This document shows positions 1 to 7,502 of a stretch of DNA of 22,237 nucleotides, piece after piece. Each line of letters starts with the position of its first letter. The stretch's first letter is position 1. The translations under genes and the position numbers were made by a program. This stretch comes from Planctomycetales bacterium (GTDB lineage Bacteria; 4484-113; JAFGCY01), in the NCBI GenBank assembly GCA_024645305.1, contig JAHEFU010000016.1, positions 1 through 22,237 on the forward strand. Reading direction: 5' to 3'. The notes under the pieces are model-generated. The model had not been told where the DNA came from and did not search any database. It saw only the letters and a list, made by a program, of their open reading frames with translations.

Positions 1-1
1 G

Positions 2-469
2 GAGGCCGAACGTGCCGGCCTGCAGAACGCTGACTGGGCATACCTTGCTGCGCTGATTCCCCAGGGTGACATCGCGGACAGTGGCATTGAGCAGATTCCA
101 TCCGTTCGCGTAAACAACAAGCTGTATGACCTGGGCTTTCGTTTCAATTCCACAAAGGCTGAGTCCCAGGTGCTGGAATTCAACATCGGCGGTGAATGGG
201 ACACGCTGACCTTCGGCTTCGGCTTCTCAGATGACGAGGCTTCAGATCCAACCGGCCGCTTCGCGATTGAGTTCAGCGTGCAGGGTGATGGCGGTGTGCT
301 GTTCGGGCCGCAGAGCCTGACCCCCAATGACCTGCCGGTTTTCGAGAAACTGGATGTGCGGGGCATGCGCCGCGTGACATTCATTTCAAAACGCGTGGGC
401 AAACCCAACATGTTCACGCCCCTGCTGCTGGATCCCTTCGTCAAGGATGAAAATCCCAGCCAGAGGTGA
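2..469 (+). CDS. 3' end of an exported NPCBM-like carbohydrate-binding protein (5' truncated by window edge)
   Basis: The reading frame is open from base 2 to the TGA at 467-469, so the gene starts outside the window and only about 155 residues are visible. The visible part has the pattern of the NPCBM/NEW2 galactose-binding-like fold: an early segment (YDLGFRF), a hydrophobic strand pair (LEFNIGGEWDTLTFGFGF), an acidic turn (SDDEASDP), then FSVQGDGGVLFG and VRGMRRVTFISKRVG. In that family the fold binds sugars and is found on secreted glycosidases and surface proteins. No catalytic region is visible, so the rest of the protein is unknown. The stop overlaps the first candidate start of the next gene (GTGA), which suggests translational coupling in one operon. 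The domain call is from pattern memory and is moderately sure. Confidence 0.6.
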   Translation, partial: EAERAGLQNADWAYLAALIPQGDIADSGIEQIPSVRVNNKLYDLGFRFNSTKAESQVLEFNIGGEWDTLTFGFGFSDDEASDPTGRFAIEFSVQGDGGVLFGPQSLTPNDLPVFEKLDVRGMRRVTFISKRVGKPNMFTPLLLDPFVKDENPSQR

Positions 470-1185
470 GGCGCCGGACAGCCGTGAAACTGAAACAAAA
501 CCCCGCATTCAACGTCCATAGTTGCGTGAGAAACATAAGCCCCCTGCTACTCGCTGCTGCCCTGCTGCTGCTTGCCGCGGGTCCTGCCACTTCGGCGGAT
601 GAACCTGAATCAGTCGGCGCGGCCTTCACCGCCACGCTTGACTTCAACAGCACTGAACTGAACAGTCCGCGGAAGATCCCGCAGATTGAGTTTGGCGGCC
701 GGATCCTGATCGACGGAAGGCGCATACGGGTGGATGTTGTCAACAGCATCACCCAGGAACCCTCCGTCGCCCTGCTGGACATCGAAGCCGGTACCGCTGC
801 CCTGCTCTATCCTGACAACCTGAATGGTGAGAGCATGCCGCTGGGTGACGATTTCCGATCCAGCTACCTCGGACTGTTCCACGATTTCGCGCTGGGTAAG
901 CCACTGGGTGAGGTCAAGGGCTGGAAACTGGCAACAAGCAAGCTGGAAACCGGGGCGACGCAGTACCTCTACAGCGGCGAGACAGAGCGCAGCGTGACTT
1001 TCACGCTCGGGCCCGGGAAAGCGGAGCGGCTGCTCGTGATTGCCTCCCCCAAACTCACCGTCCGGATCAGTCTCAGTGACATCGAGCCAGGGATCGAGCC
1101 CGGCCCGGATGAATTCAGCGTGCCCGCGGGCTATGCCATGCGCAAATCCGACACCAGGCTCGCCGACATCCTGCCCTCGCTATAA
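466..1185 (+). CDS. Exported protein of unknown function, possible LolA/DUF4412-like fold
   Basis: The predicted product is about 239 residues. A hydrophobic core (LLLAAALLLLAAG) followed by PATSA and an acidic mature start indicates a Sec signal peptide and a periplasmic or secreted location. The mature part is beta-rich with an early FTATLDFNSTE strand, a segment with GGRILIDGRRIRVDVV, then LLDIEAGTAALLYPD. Such a 'measure the residue, then report on stored state' strand order resembles LolA/LolB-like or DUF4412-like proteins, but I do not see a diagnostic motif. Start choice is uncertain: GTG at 466 overlaps the upstream stop as GTGA, while GTG at 484 and GTG at 526 are in frame and give shorter n-regions. 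None has a strong Shine-Dalgarno. It ends 4 nt before the aminotransferase start. Confidence 0.6.
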   Translation: MRRRTAVKLKQNPAFNVHSCVRNISPLLLAAALLLLAAGPATSADEPESVGAAFTATLDFNSTELNSPRKIPQIEFGGRILIDGRRIRVDVVNSITQEPSVALLDIEAGTAALLYPDNLNGESMPLGDDFRSSYLGLFHDFALGKPLGEVKGWKLATSKLETGATQYLYSGETERSVTFTLGPGKAERLLVIASPKLTVRISLSDIEPGIEPGPDEFSVPAGYAMRKSDTRLADILPSL

Positions 1186-1189
1186 TCAG

Positions 1190-2458
1190 ATGGTGGCAAT
1201 ACCAGACGACAGCACCACCAAGCAGTGGTACATGGACCATGTCAATTCCGGCCTGCTCGGCCTGCTGGGCTTCATGGGCCTGGACAGCGCCGAGGTCGAG
1301 GCCAGCGGCTGGACGGTGCGGGCCGCCGATGGCCGGGAATTCATTGACTGCGTGGCCGGCTACGGCAGTTACAACTTCGGCCATCGCCATCCGGCCGTGG
1401 TCGCGGCAGTACAGGCCCAGCTGGCACGGATGCCGATGTCCAGCAAACTGCTGCTGAACCCCGTCCAGGCCAGGCTGGCCCATAAACTGGCGGATATGAC
1501 CCCTGGTGAGCTGCAGTACAGCTTCATCAGCAACAGCGGAACCGAAGCCGTGGAAGCCGCCATCAAGCTGGCCAAGCTCAAAACTGGCCGGCCGGACATC
1601 ATCAGCGCGAAGAATGCCTACCACGGCAAGACCCTGGGCAGCCTGTCCACCACGCACCGCGAACATTTCCAGTCACCCTTCCGCCCGCTCATCGCCAACT
1701 TCGGCGTCGTGCCCTTCGGTGACCTGGAAGCCCTGGACGCTGCCATCTCCGACACGACAGCCGCAGTGATGCTGGAGCCCGTGCAGGGGGAAGGCGGTAT
1801 CCGCGTACCCCCCGCCGGCTACCTGACAGGCGTGCGCGAAATCACGCGCAAGCATGGTGTCCTCCTGATCCTCGATGAGGTCCAGACCGGGATGGGGCGC
1901 ACCGGTCGCAATTTCGCCTGTGAACGAGAAGGCGTCGTGCCCGACATGCTGGTGCTGGCCAAGTCTCTCGGTGGCGGTGTGATGCCCATCGGAGCCACGA
2001 TCGGCACAGCGGAAGTCTGGGAGCTTTTCCAGGAACATCCGCTCGTCCATACCAGCACCTTCGGCGGCAACGAGCTGGCCTGTGCGGCTGCGCTGGCCGC
2101 CCTGGACCTGCTGGTGGAAGGAGATTACGCAAGGCAGTCCGAAGAGAGTGGTGCTTACTTCCTGAAGGTATTGAACCAGCTGCAGCAGGACTTCCCGGAT
2201 GTGCTCGCCGAAGTGCGGGGCCAGGGCATGATGATCGGCATCGACTGTGTCAGCAAGGATGCCTGCGAACTGATGATTGCCAATGTGATAGAGCAGCAGG
2301 TGTTCATCGCCTTTGCGCTCAACAACCCGGAAGTGCTGCGCATCGAACCACCGCTGGACATGCCCGTCAGCGTAATTGACGAAGTGATCAGCCGCATGCG
2401 CATCGCCTGCGAGGGCACGCGCCAGATAATGGAACAGTTCAGCCAGATTCAAGGATGA
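1190..2458 (+). CDS. Class III PLP-dependent aminotransferase, putrescine aminotransferase-like
   Basis: This 422-residue enzyme should transfer an amino group from a terminal-amine substrate (putrescine, ornithine or similar) to a 2-oxo acid in the cytoplasm. Visible hallmarks are the phosphate-binding SNSGTEA (about 115-120), the YHGKTLGSLS segment (about 144-152), the LILDEVQTGMGRTG segment with Asp229 for the pyridine nitrogen, and the Schiff-base lysine Lys258 in LAKSLGGG. The runs CLAK/LAKSLGGGVMPIGATI and HTSTFGGNELACAAALA are very like E. coli PatA (YgjG), though a related substrate cannot be excluded. The frame is open upstream to 1040, but that part overlaps the preceding gene and is low-complexity, so ATG 1190 is chosen. 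There is no Shine-Dalgarno; the start lies 4 nt after the upstream stop, favouring coupling. Confidence 0.88.
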   Translation: MVAIPDDSTTKQWYMDHVNSGLLGLLGFMGLDSAEVEASGWTVRAADGREFIDCVAGYGSYNFGHRHPAVVAAVQAQLARMPMSSKLLLNPVQARLAHKLADMTPGELQYSFISNSGTEAVEAAIKLAKLKTGRPDIISAKNAYHGKTLGSLSTTHREHFQSPFRPLIANFGVVPFGDLEALDAAISDTTAAVMLEPVQGEGGIRVPPAGYLTGVREITRKHGVLLILDEVQTGMGRTGRNFACEREGVVPDMLVLAKSLGGGVMPIGATIGTAEVWELFQEHPLVHTSTFGGNELACAAALAALDLLVEGDYARQSEESGAYFLKVLNQLQQDFPDVLAEVRGQGMMIGIDCVSKDACELMIANVIEQQVFIAFALNNPEVLRIEPPLDMPVSVIDEVISRMRIACEGTRQIMEQFSQIQG

Positions 2459-2464
2459 GACAAG

Positions 2465-2932
2465 ATGTTTGAAATCCGCAAGACAAAGCACATTCCCCTG
2501 CCGCCCCGCGCGGTGTACTCAGCCGCCCGGCAGGTGGAGAAGTTCCCCGCCGTGCTGCCCAACCTGGAGGCGGTTTCCATCCTCGAGGATGACGGCAACG
2601 GGACCCTGGTCACCGAGTGGACGGCCACGCTGAAGGTAGGCCCCATGAGCAAGAAGGTCACCTGGAGTGAGCGGGACATCTGGAACGAGGCTGATCTGAG
2701 CTGCCGTTTCGAGCTGGTAAAGGGCGACATGAAGCTCTACAACGGTGACTGGAAATTCGAGGAGCAGGATGGCGGGACCCTCGTACACCTAAATGTGGAC
2801 TTCGAGCTCGGAATCCCGATGCTTGGCCCGATGGTCAACAACATCGCCAATCAGGTAATGGACCAGAATTGCGATGAACTGCTGCAGGGCCTCAGCGAAA
2901 TCGCCGCCTCCGAATCAGGTACGGCCGGATAG
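2465..2932 (+). CDS. SRPBCC-fold (polyketide cyclase / COQ10-like) protein
   Basis: The 155-residue protein has no signal peptide and should be cytoplasmic. It follows the START/SRPBCC helix-grip pattern of the COQ10 and cyclase/dehydrase group: an opening strand (FEIRKTKHIPLP), a helix with YSAARQVEKFPAVLPNLEAVSIL, central strands (VTEWTATLKVGPMSKKVTWSER), the strand pair around YNGDWKFEEQDGGTLVHLNVDFEL, and a long C-terminal helix from about 115. These proteins bind hydrophobic ligands such as quinone or lipid intermediates. It begins 6 nt after the aminotransferase stop with an AAGGA sequence about 10 nt upstream of the ATG, so the two are probably co-transcribed. The ligand is not evident from the sequence. 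Confidence 0.8.
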   Translation: MFEIRKTKHIPLPPRAVYSAARQVEKFPAVLPNLEAVSILEDDGNGTLVTEWTATLKVGPMSKKVTWSERDIWNEADLSCRFELVKGDMKLYNGDWKFEEQDGGTLVHLNVDFELGIPMLGPMVNNIANQVMDQNCDELLQGLSEIAASESGTAG

Positions 2933-2952
2933 CAGGAAGGCCGGAAAGCCCT

Positions 2953-2958
2953 TATAAT
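2953..2958 (+). promoter_or_regulatory. Candidate -10 box (TATAAT) ahead of the first lipoprotein-protease cassette
   Basis: A perfect TATAAT lies in the 55-bp gap after the SRPBCC gene, 29 nt before the ATG at 2988. The hexamer 17 nt upstream (TAGCAG) is a poor -35, so the promoter is tentative. If used, it would let the protease cassette be expressed separately from the upstream operon. Confidence 0.35.
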
Positions 2959-2987
2959 CTGAGTATCTGCTTCTGGCTGGTGCTCAA

Positions 2988-3527
2988 ATGCTGCGACTGA
3001 ATTCAACCCTGACCATTATTATCCTCCTGCTGCTGCTTGGCTGCGGAGGAGGATCAAACGCGCCTGGTGACCAGGCCCGGCTGTCACCACCTGCTGGTCA
3101 GCCGGACCCTGCAGCTGCCGGCCCCGTCAGGCTGCTGCTCAGTGCCGAGCCCATCGCTGCGGGCGAATGGTCGCTGATGCTGAGTTCCGAGGATACGGGC
3201 GACCTCTACCAGATAGCCGGCAGCATCGAATTTGATCCACAGGCGTATGAAGTTCTGTCCGCGGAAGCCGGTGGCGGCCTCGGTGGACCGGATGAAGCCT
3301 ATTTCGTCAACTCCGGCAGCACGGACGGGACGCTGGACTTCGCCTATACGAGCCGGTTCTTCGGCAGGCTCAACAGTGGCAACCTCAATCTGCTGCGCCT
3401 GCGTGTCCGTCCATCCGGGCAATTCTCACTGGCTGACTTCAATCTGGCAACCGATACGGATCGTATCCGCCTGCGGGATTCCGCCAGGCAGGATCTCGAG
3501 TTCAGCTTCGGGAGGTCCTCACAGTGA
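2988..3527 (+). CDS. Cohesin-like lipoprotein, copy 1
   Basis: The 179-residue protein opens with a typical lipoprotein signal peptide: Arg3, a hydrophobic run and LLLGC with lipidated Cys19, followed by a Gly/Ser/Pro-rich linker to about residue 45. The rest has the strand pattern of cohesin and related beta-sandwich domains: VRLLLSAEPIAAGEW, the signature-like stretch DLYQIAGSIEFDPQAYEVLS, an EAGGGLGG turn, then LDFAYTSRF and LNLLRLRVRPSGQFSLADF. Cohesins bind dockerin modules on partner proteins. The next gene starts inside this one's stop codon (GTGA), and its Shine-Dalgarno (GGAGGT at 3511-3516) lies in this reading frame, so production of the two is coupled. Its paralogue is at 6954-7502. 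The lipobox is clear; the cohesin assignment is from pattern recognition. Confidence 0.8.
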   Translation: MLRLNSTLTIIILLLLLGCGGGSNAPGDQARLSPPAGQPDPAAAGPVRLLLSAEPIAAGEWSLMLSSEDTGDLYQIAGSIEFDPQAYEVLSAEAGGGLGGPDEAYFVNSGSTDGTLDFAYTSRFFGRLNSGNLNLLRLRVRPSGQFSLADFNLATDTDRIRLRDSARQDLEFSFGRSSQ

Positions 3528-6500
3528 GCAGACTCCTGATCAGCTGCATCTTCTGCTACATGCTGCTTTGCAGCATTGCCAACGCCACCGTGCGGCCACC
3601 CGATGAATGGTTCGAGATTCCGGGCAACCAGCAGATCTGGGACAGCATGTACCCGACCCTCAACGACTGGGAGTTCAATCCCCAAGAGCCGATGGGCGGT
3701 AGCGCGCTGGAGCAGTACGACGGCATCCGCAAGTACCTCGGATACACGCGTGAATCGATCGCCGCGGAGGAAGGGCTGGAAAGCGGCAGTGCCGAATCCC
3801 AGCGCTTCGACCTGAACCTTGACGGCGTGATTGACCACTTCGACCTGCTGGAACTCGGTTACGAGGTTGCGGCTGACAACAAGGGTACGAGCATTGCCCC
3901 GCCGGAGGGCACGAACCAGTGGATGGTGCTGCGTGCCGACTTCCAGGATGAAAGTGCCAACTACGCCACATATGACGTGGCCTACTTCACCGAGCGCTTC
4001 TTCTCATTCGGCACAGCTCCCAAGCCCAGCATCAACGATTACTTCCAGGAAACCAGCTACGGCAAGCTGGCCATCCAGGGCACGGTTGATACATCCGGCA
4101 CCGGGGGTGACGGCTGGTACAAGGGCGAGCACACCAAACAGTGGTACATCAACAACGGTGGCCGCTGGCTGGTGAAGGAAGCAGTGCTCAATGCCGACCC
4201 GAACGTGGACTTCAGCCAGTTTGACGTCGATGGGGACGGCTACGTGGACACCGTGCTGCTCTACTACCCGAACACGACCTTCTCCGGCGGACTGTGGCCA
4301 CACCGATCCAGCGGACTGAACATCCACGTGGACGGCGTGATCGTGGACAGCTACTTCATATCAGGCTACAACACAGGCAACGACAGCCATACGATGGTGA
4401 TTGCGGCACATGAGTACGGGCATATCCTCGGCATGCCGGACCTTTACGATGTCAACGGCGGCAGCGCCGGGATGGGCCGCTGGAGCCTGATGGCCTACAA
4501 CTATGACAACGGCCAGAAACCTCCCTCGATGGACCCCTGGTGCAAGTGCCAGCTGGGCTGGGTGAGTGCCAAGAACATCACCGAGAACCAGGTGGGCTAT
4601 TCCCTGCCCTACTACCAGGACAATCCCGAGGTATTGCGAGTCTGGACCAATGGCCAGACCGAGGACCAGTATTTCCTGCTGGCGAACTACCGCAAGCTGG
4701 GGACCGATGCCAACCGGCCGGGCGAGGGACTGCTCGTGCTGCATATTGACGAGACACGGGCCGGCGGCAACGGCGACAATGCCAATGAGGACCGCAAGCA
4801 CGTGGATGTGGAAAGCGCGCGCGGAGCCAGTGACCCTGCCGCCAACAATCCGAAGGACCCACTGGATGACGGCAACCTCGGGCATGCCAATGATCTGTTC
4901 TTCGACGGAAATGACGACCCGGATTACACGGGCATATTCGACGATGCCTCGAACCCGCACAGCCGCGACTACCCCAATCCGGGCAACAACACATATATCG
5001 AGCTCAGCAGCATTTCAGTGCCGGGCAATACGATGACGCTCGACATCGAGGTGGTGACAGCCACGGCCCCCACGGTGGCCATCACCAGCCACAATGACGG
5101 AGATGCGGTAAGCGGCACTATCAATGTGACCGCCACCGCCACCGCCACAACCGGCCGCACGATAGACCACGTTGACTTCTATCTCAACGGTGCCTGGTAC
5201 GGCAGTGACAACAGCGATCCGTATGAGCTGGCCATAGATACCCGTGGTGTCTACGATGGCAATGCCGCGGCCGCCACCGCCCGTCTGTTGTCGGCCGTAG
5301 CCGTGGATGACCAGGGGGAGATTGACACGGATGGCAAGGCGCTGGATGTCAGCAACACCGCGGAGACATTCCCGTTCTCAGACGGCTATGAATCAGGAAT
5401 CGGCAGCTGGGCATCCTACAATGTCAACGGCGACCGCTTCTGGGAGAGCAAGGCCACCGGATCCTCTGGATCCAGTAGTGCCGGCATCGGCAGCGAAAGC
5501 AGCGGATATGACTACAACGAACATGACAGCCTGGTCAGTGCCAAGATAGACCTGACCGGAACGACGCATCCGATTGCCCGCTACCAGCACAGGCACAATG
5601 TCAGCGCCGGTGAGAACACCTGCAAGGTCTTCGTTACCAAGGATGAGGGCGTGACCCTGACACCGCTTGTCAGCTACACGGGCAGCTCCCTGAGCTGGCA
5701 TCCGGGGGCAGTGGACCTGCTGCCCTACGTCGGCGAGGAAATCCGCCTTATTTACAAGTTTGACGGCTCCGGCCTGAACAAGCAGGGCGGCACCGCCGGC
5801 TGGTGGGTGGACGAACTTGAAGTCAAGGAGCAAAGCGCTGCGCCCAACATCATTTCCATCACACCGGGCGACGGTTCCACGCTGACCGGCGTGGAAACCA
5901 TCACGGTCGAGGCAACTGATGATGAGGGTGTGCTGCAGGTGGATTTCATCATCAATGGTGATGACGGGATTTTCCAGGACTTCAGTGCTCCCTTCACCAC
6001 TGACTGGAACAGCGACTGGCTGTTTGACGGGGCACAGACCTTCACGGCGGTTGTCTGGGATGGCGACCTGCAGAGCACCAGCCTGACGGTCAACTGGACC
6101 ACCAGCAACCCGGGCCTGGCCATTCCCTGGAGTGAGGACTTCACTGTGGATCCCGTGCCGGCCTGGCGGGTGATTGATGTGAACGGCGAAGGCTACTGGC
6201 ACCGGCACGCAAGCGACGGCTGGAACAGCGGGCCGGGAATGTTCTACGGAAAGGATACGGGTGACCACGGTGACAACCAGTACGACTGGTTCATATCCCC
6301 GACCTTCGACTTCCAGGGGATCATCGATCCCGGTCTGGGCTACCTGCACCATTACGACATCGAACTGAATTATGACTATGGCCGCTGCTATGTGACAACT
6401 GACCTGAACACCTGGAGTCAGCTGCATGTGTTCACGGGCTTAAACCAGAATGCCTGGCGCGAGGCCGGGGCCCGGCTGGACAGCTACCTCGGCCAGAAGA

Positions 6501-6868
6501 TCAAGCTGGCCTGGTTCTTCGAGGCTGATGGCGGTGTGGATGAGAAGGGCTGGTACGTTGATGAATTCGTACTGCGCAGCGCCCCACAGATCAGCTCAGT
6601 CACGCCGACCAGCGTGGTCAACGGTGATACCATCACCATCAGCGGGAGCGGCTTCGGCACGGACCTGCCGGAAGACTTCAGCGAGGTGCATGTCAGCGGT
6701 ATTCCGGCGAACATCACAAGCTGGACTGATACGGAAATCGTCTGTACAGTGCCGGCAAGTTCTCCCAGCGGGAACGTGACTGTGCTTAAGAGAGGAATTG
6801 AATCCGACGGGTATGCTATTACCATCAAGTTGCCGCCTCCCGATCTGACGGGACTGGACCAGCGTTAA
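3524..6868 (+). CDS. Secreted M6-family metalloprotease with dockerin-like motif, copy 1
   Basis: The 1114-residue product has a signal peptide (cut near SIANA, residue 21). A single dockerin-like calcium loop occupies residues 96-112 (DLNLDGVIDHFDLLELG). The M6 peptidase domain (immune inhibitor A type) spans about 125-420, with zinc motif HEYGHILGMPD (His296, Glu297, His300, Asp306) and an internal calcium loop DVDGDGYVD at 234-242. Downstream follow an Ig-like domain (about 514-605), a MAM-like jelly roll (about 612-770), a second Ig-like domain (about 774-862), a second jelly roll (about 865-1015) and a TIG/IPT domain (about 1018-1105). No C-terminal anchor is evident. The GTG start at 3524 overlaps the lipoprotein stop and follows GGAGGT by 7 nt. 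It probably degrades extracellular protein; the beta domains likely bind substrate or surfaces. Confidence 0.9.
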   Translation: MSRLLISCIFCYMLLCSIANATVRPPDEWFEIPGNQQIWDSMYPTLNDWEFNPQEPMGGSALEQYDGIRKYLGYTRESIAAEEGLESGSAESQRFDLNLDGVIDHFDLLELGYEVAADNKGTSIAPPEGTNQWMVLRADFQDESANYATYDVAYFTERFFSFGTAPKPSINDYFQETSYGKLAIQGTVDTSGTGGDGWYKGEHTKQWYINNGGRWLVKEAVLNADPNVDFSQFDVDGDGYVDTVLLYYPNTTFSGGLWPHRSSGLNIHVDGVIVDSYFISGYNTGNDSHTMVIAAHEYGHILGMPDLYDVNGGSAGMGRWSLMAYNYDNGQKPPSMDPWCKCQLGWVSAKNITENQVGYSLPYYQDNPEVLRVWTNGQTEDQYFLLANYRKLGTDANRPGEGLLVLHIDETRAGGNGDNANEDRKHVDVESARGASDPAANNPKDPLDDGNLGHANDLFFDGNDDPDYTGIFDDASNPHSRDYPNPGNNTYIELSSISVPGNTMTLDIEVVTATAPTVAITSHNDGDAVSGTINVTATATATTGRTIDHVDFYLNGAWYGSDNSDPYELAIDTRGVYDGNAAAATARLLSAVAVDDQGEIDTDGKALDVSNTAETFPFSDGYESGIGSWASYNVNGDRFWESKATGSSGSSSAGIGSESSGYDYNEHDSLVSAKIDLTGTTHPIARYQHRHNVSAGENTCKVFVTKDEGVTLTPLVSYTGSSLSWHPGAVDLLPYVGEEIRLIYKFDGSGLNKQGGTAGWWVDELEVKEQSAAPNIISITPGDGSTLTGVETITVEATDDEGVLQVDFIINGDDGIFQDFSAPFTTDWNSDWLFDGAQTFTAVVWDGDLQSTSLTVNWTTSNPGLAIPWSEDFTVDPVPAWRVIDVNGEGYWHRHASDGWNSGPGMFYGKDTGDHGDNQYDWFISPTFDFQGIIDPGLGYLHHYDIELNYDYGRCYVTTDLNTWSQLHVFTGLNQNAWREAGARLDSYLGQKIKLAWFFEADGGVDEKGWYVDEFVLRSAPQISSVTPTSVVNGDTITISGSGFGTDLPEDFSEVHVSGIPANITSWTDTEIVCTVPASSPSGNVTVLKRGIESDGYAITIKLPPPDLTGLDQR
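5129..5146 (+). repeat. Hexanucleotide microrepeat (ACCGCC x3) in copy 1
   Basis: Three adjacent ACCGCC units encode the Thr-Ala run at the start of the first Ig-like domain of the first protease. The equivalent site in copy 2 (about 9061-9075) is not repetitive. Gain or loss of a unit would keep the frame. Confidence 0.6.
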
Positions 6869-6953
6869 GCGGCGGCGACACTGGAAGGACTGGGCTGGAC
6901 TGCGGTCCTGTTTGAACGGGCCGGGTGAATTCATCAGACAGGTTGGTGTTTAA

Positions 6954-7502
6954 ATGAGAGTTGTGCATATAGCCGCAGCAATGGTTGTGGCCGCTTTGTT
7001 GTTCGTGGCCTGCGGCGGAGGCGGCGGGTCTACCGGAGTTTCTGATCGCGTCAACCAACCACAGATCAGTCCTGACGGCGATCGCGGAACCCTCAGTCTG
7101 GTACTGAGCAGTGAAACCGCGGCGGACGGAAACCGGCGCATCCTCCTGCATGGACGCAACGCCCGTGACCTCTACCAGATCGCGGCCAGCCTGCGTTTTG
7201 ACCCCGTACTCTATGACATCGTGCTCGTGGAAGCAGGCGGCGGGCTGGGTGATCCCGAGCAGAGTTACTTCCTTGATTCCCAGAGTGAACCCGGCAAGCT
7301 GGATTTCGCCTACACCCGACGCTGGTATGGCGATGGCGTGAATGGTGATCCGCTGCTCCTCAGCGTGAAGGTCCGCCCGCTGGCTGCCTTCAACCTGAGC
7401 GACTTCAGGATTGACAACAACACCGAAAGCATCCGCGTGCGGGACTCCCGCAAGCATGTGCTGCCCTGCCTGGTGGACGGACAGGAGGTCGGCAATGAAT
7501 AA
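6954..7502 (+). CDS. Cohesin-like lipoprotein, copy 2
   Basis: The 182-residue product is a paralogue of the lipoprotein at 2988-3527. It has a signal peptide ending LLFVAC with lipidated Cys20 (Phe at -3 is slightly unusual) and a glycine run directly after it. The matching domain shares strand signatures with copy 1: DLYQIAASLRFDPVLYDIV against DLYQIAGSIEFDPQAYEVL, EAGGGLGDPEQSYF against EAGGGLGGPDEAYF, LDFAYTRRWYG against LDFAYTSRFFG, and a final IRVRDSRK against IRLRDSAR. It ends with TAA at 7500-7502, overlapping the next gene's ATG (7495) by 8 nt. The 85-bp gap upstream holds no clear promoter. The 16 nt ending in the start codon resemble those of copy 1. Function is inferred as a membrane-anchored partner of the following protease. 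Confidence 0.8.
   Translation: MRVVHIAAAMVVAALLFVACGGGGGSTGVSDRVNQPQISPDGDRGTLSLVLSSETAADGNRRILLHGRNARDLYQIAASLRFDPVLYDIVLVEAGGGLGDPEQSYFLDSQSEPGKLDFAYTRRWYGDGVNGDPLLLSVKVRPLAAFNLSDFRIDNNTESIRVRDSRKHVLPCLVDGQEVGNE

Noticed and set aside
1181..1186. TATAAT just before the aminotransferase ATG
   Set aside because: Only 3 nt separate it from the ATG, too close for a transcript that includes the start codon, and no -35 is visible; probably chance.
1040..1189. Upstream extension of the aminotransferase frame
   Set aside because: It overlaps the 3' end of the preceding gene and has a Ser/Pro-rich, non-family sequence; ATG 1190 gives the normal family length.
4223..4249. Calcium loop DVDGDGYVD as a second dockerin repeat
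   Set aside because: It lies inside the peptidase domain, where M6 proteases commonly carry such a loop, about 130 residues from the first motif.
5393..6427. Long antisense open frame under the first protease, with a similar one at 9004-10116 under the second
   Set aside because: Both mirror the same GC-rich coding segment of paralogous genes, give no recognisable protein and no Shine-Dalgarno; they are by-products of codon composition.
6897..6908. Small hairpin GGAC-TGCG-GTCC after the first protease
   Set aside because: Only a 4-bp stem and no real T-run, so not a convincing terminator.
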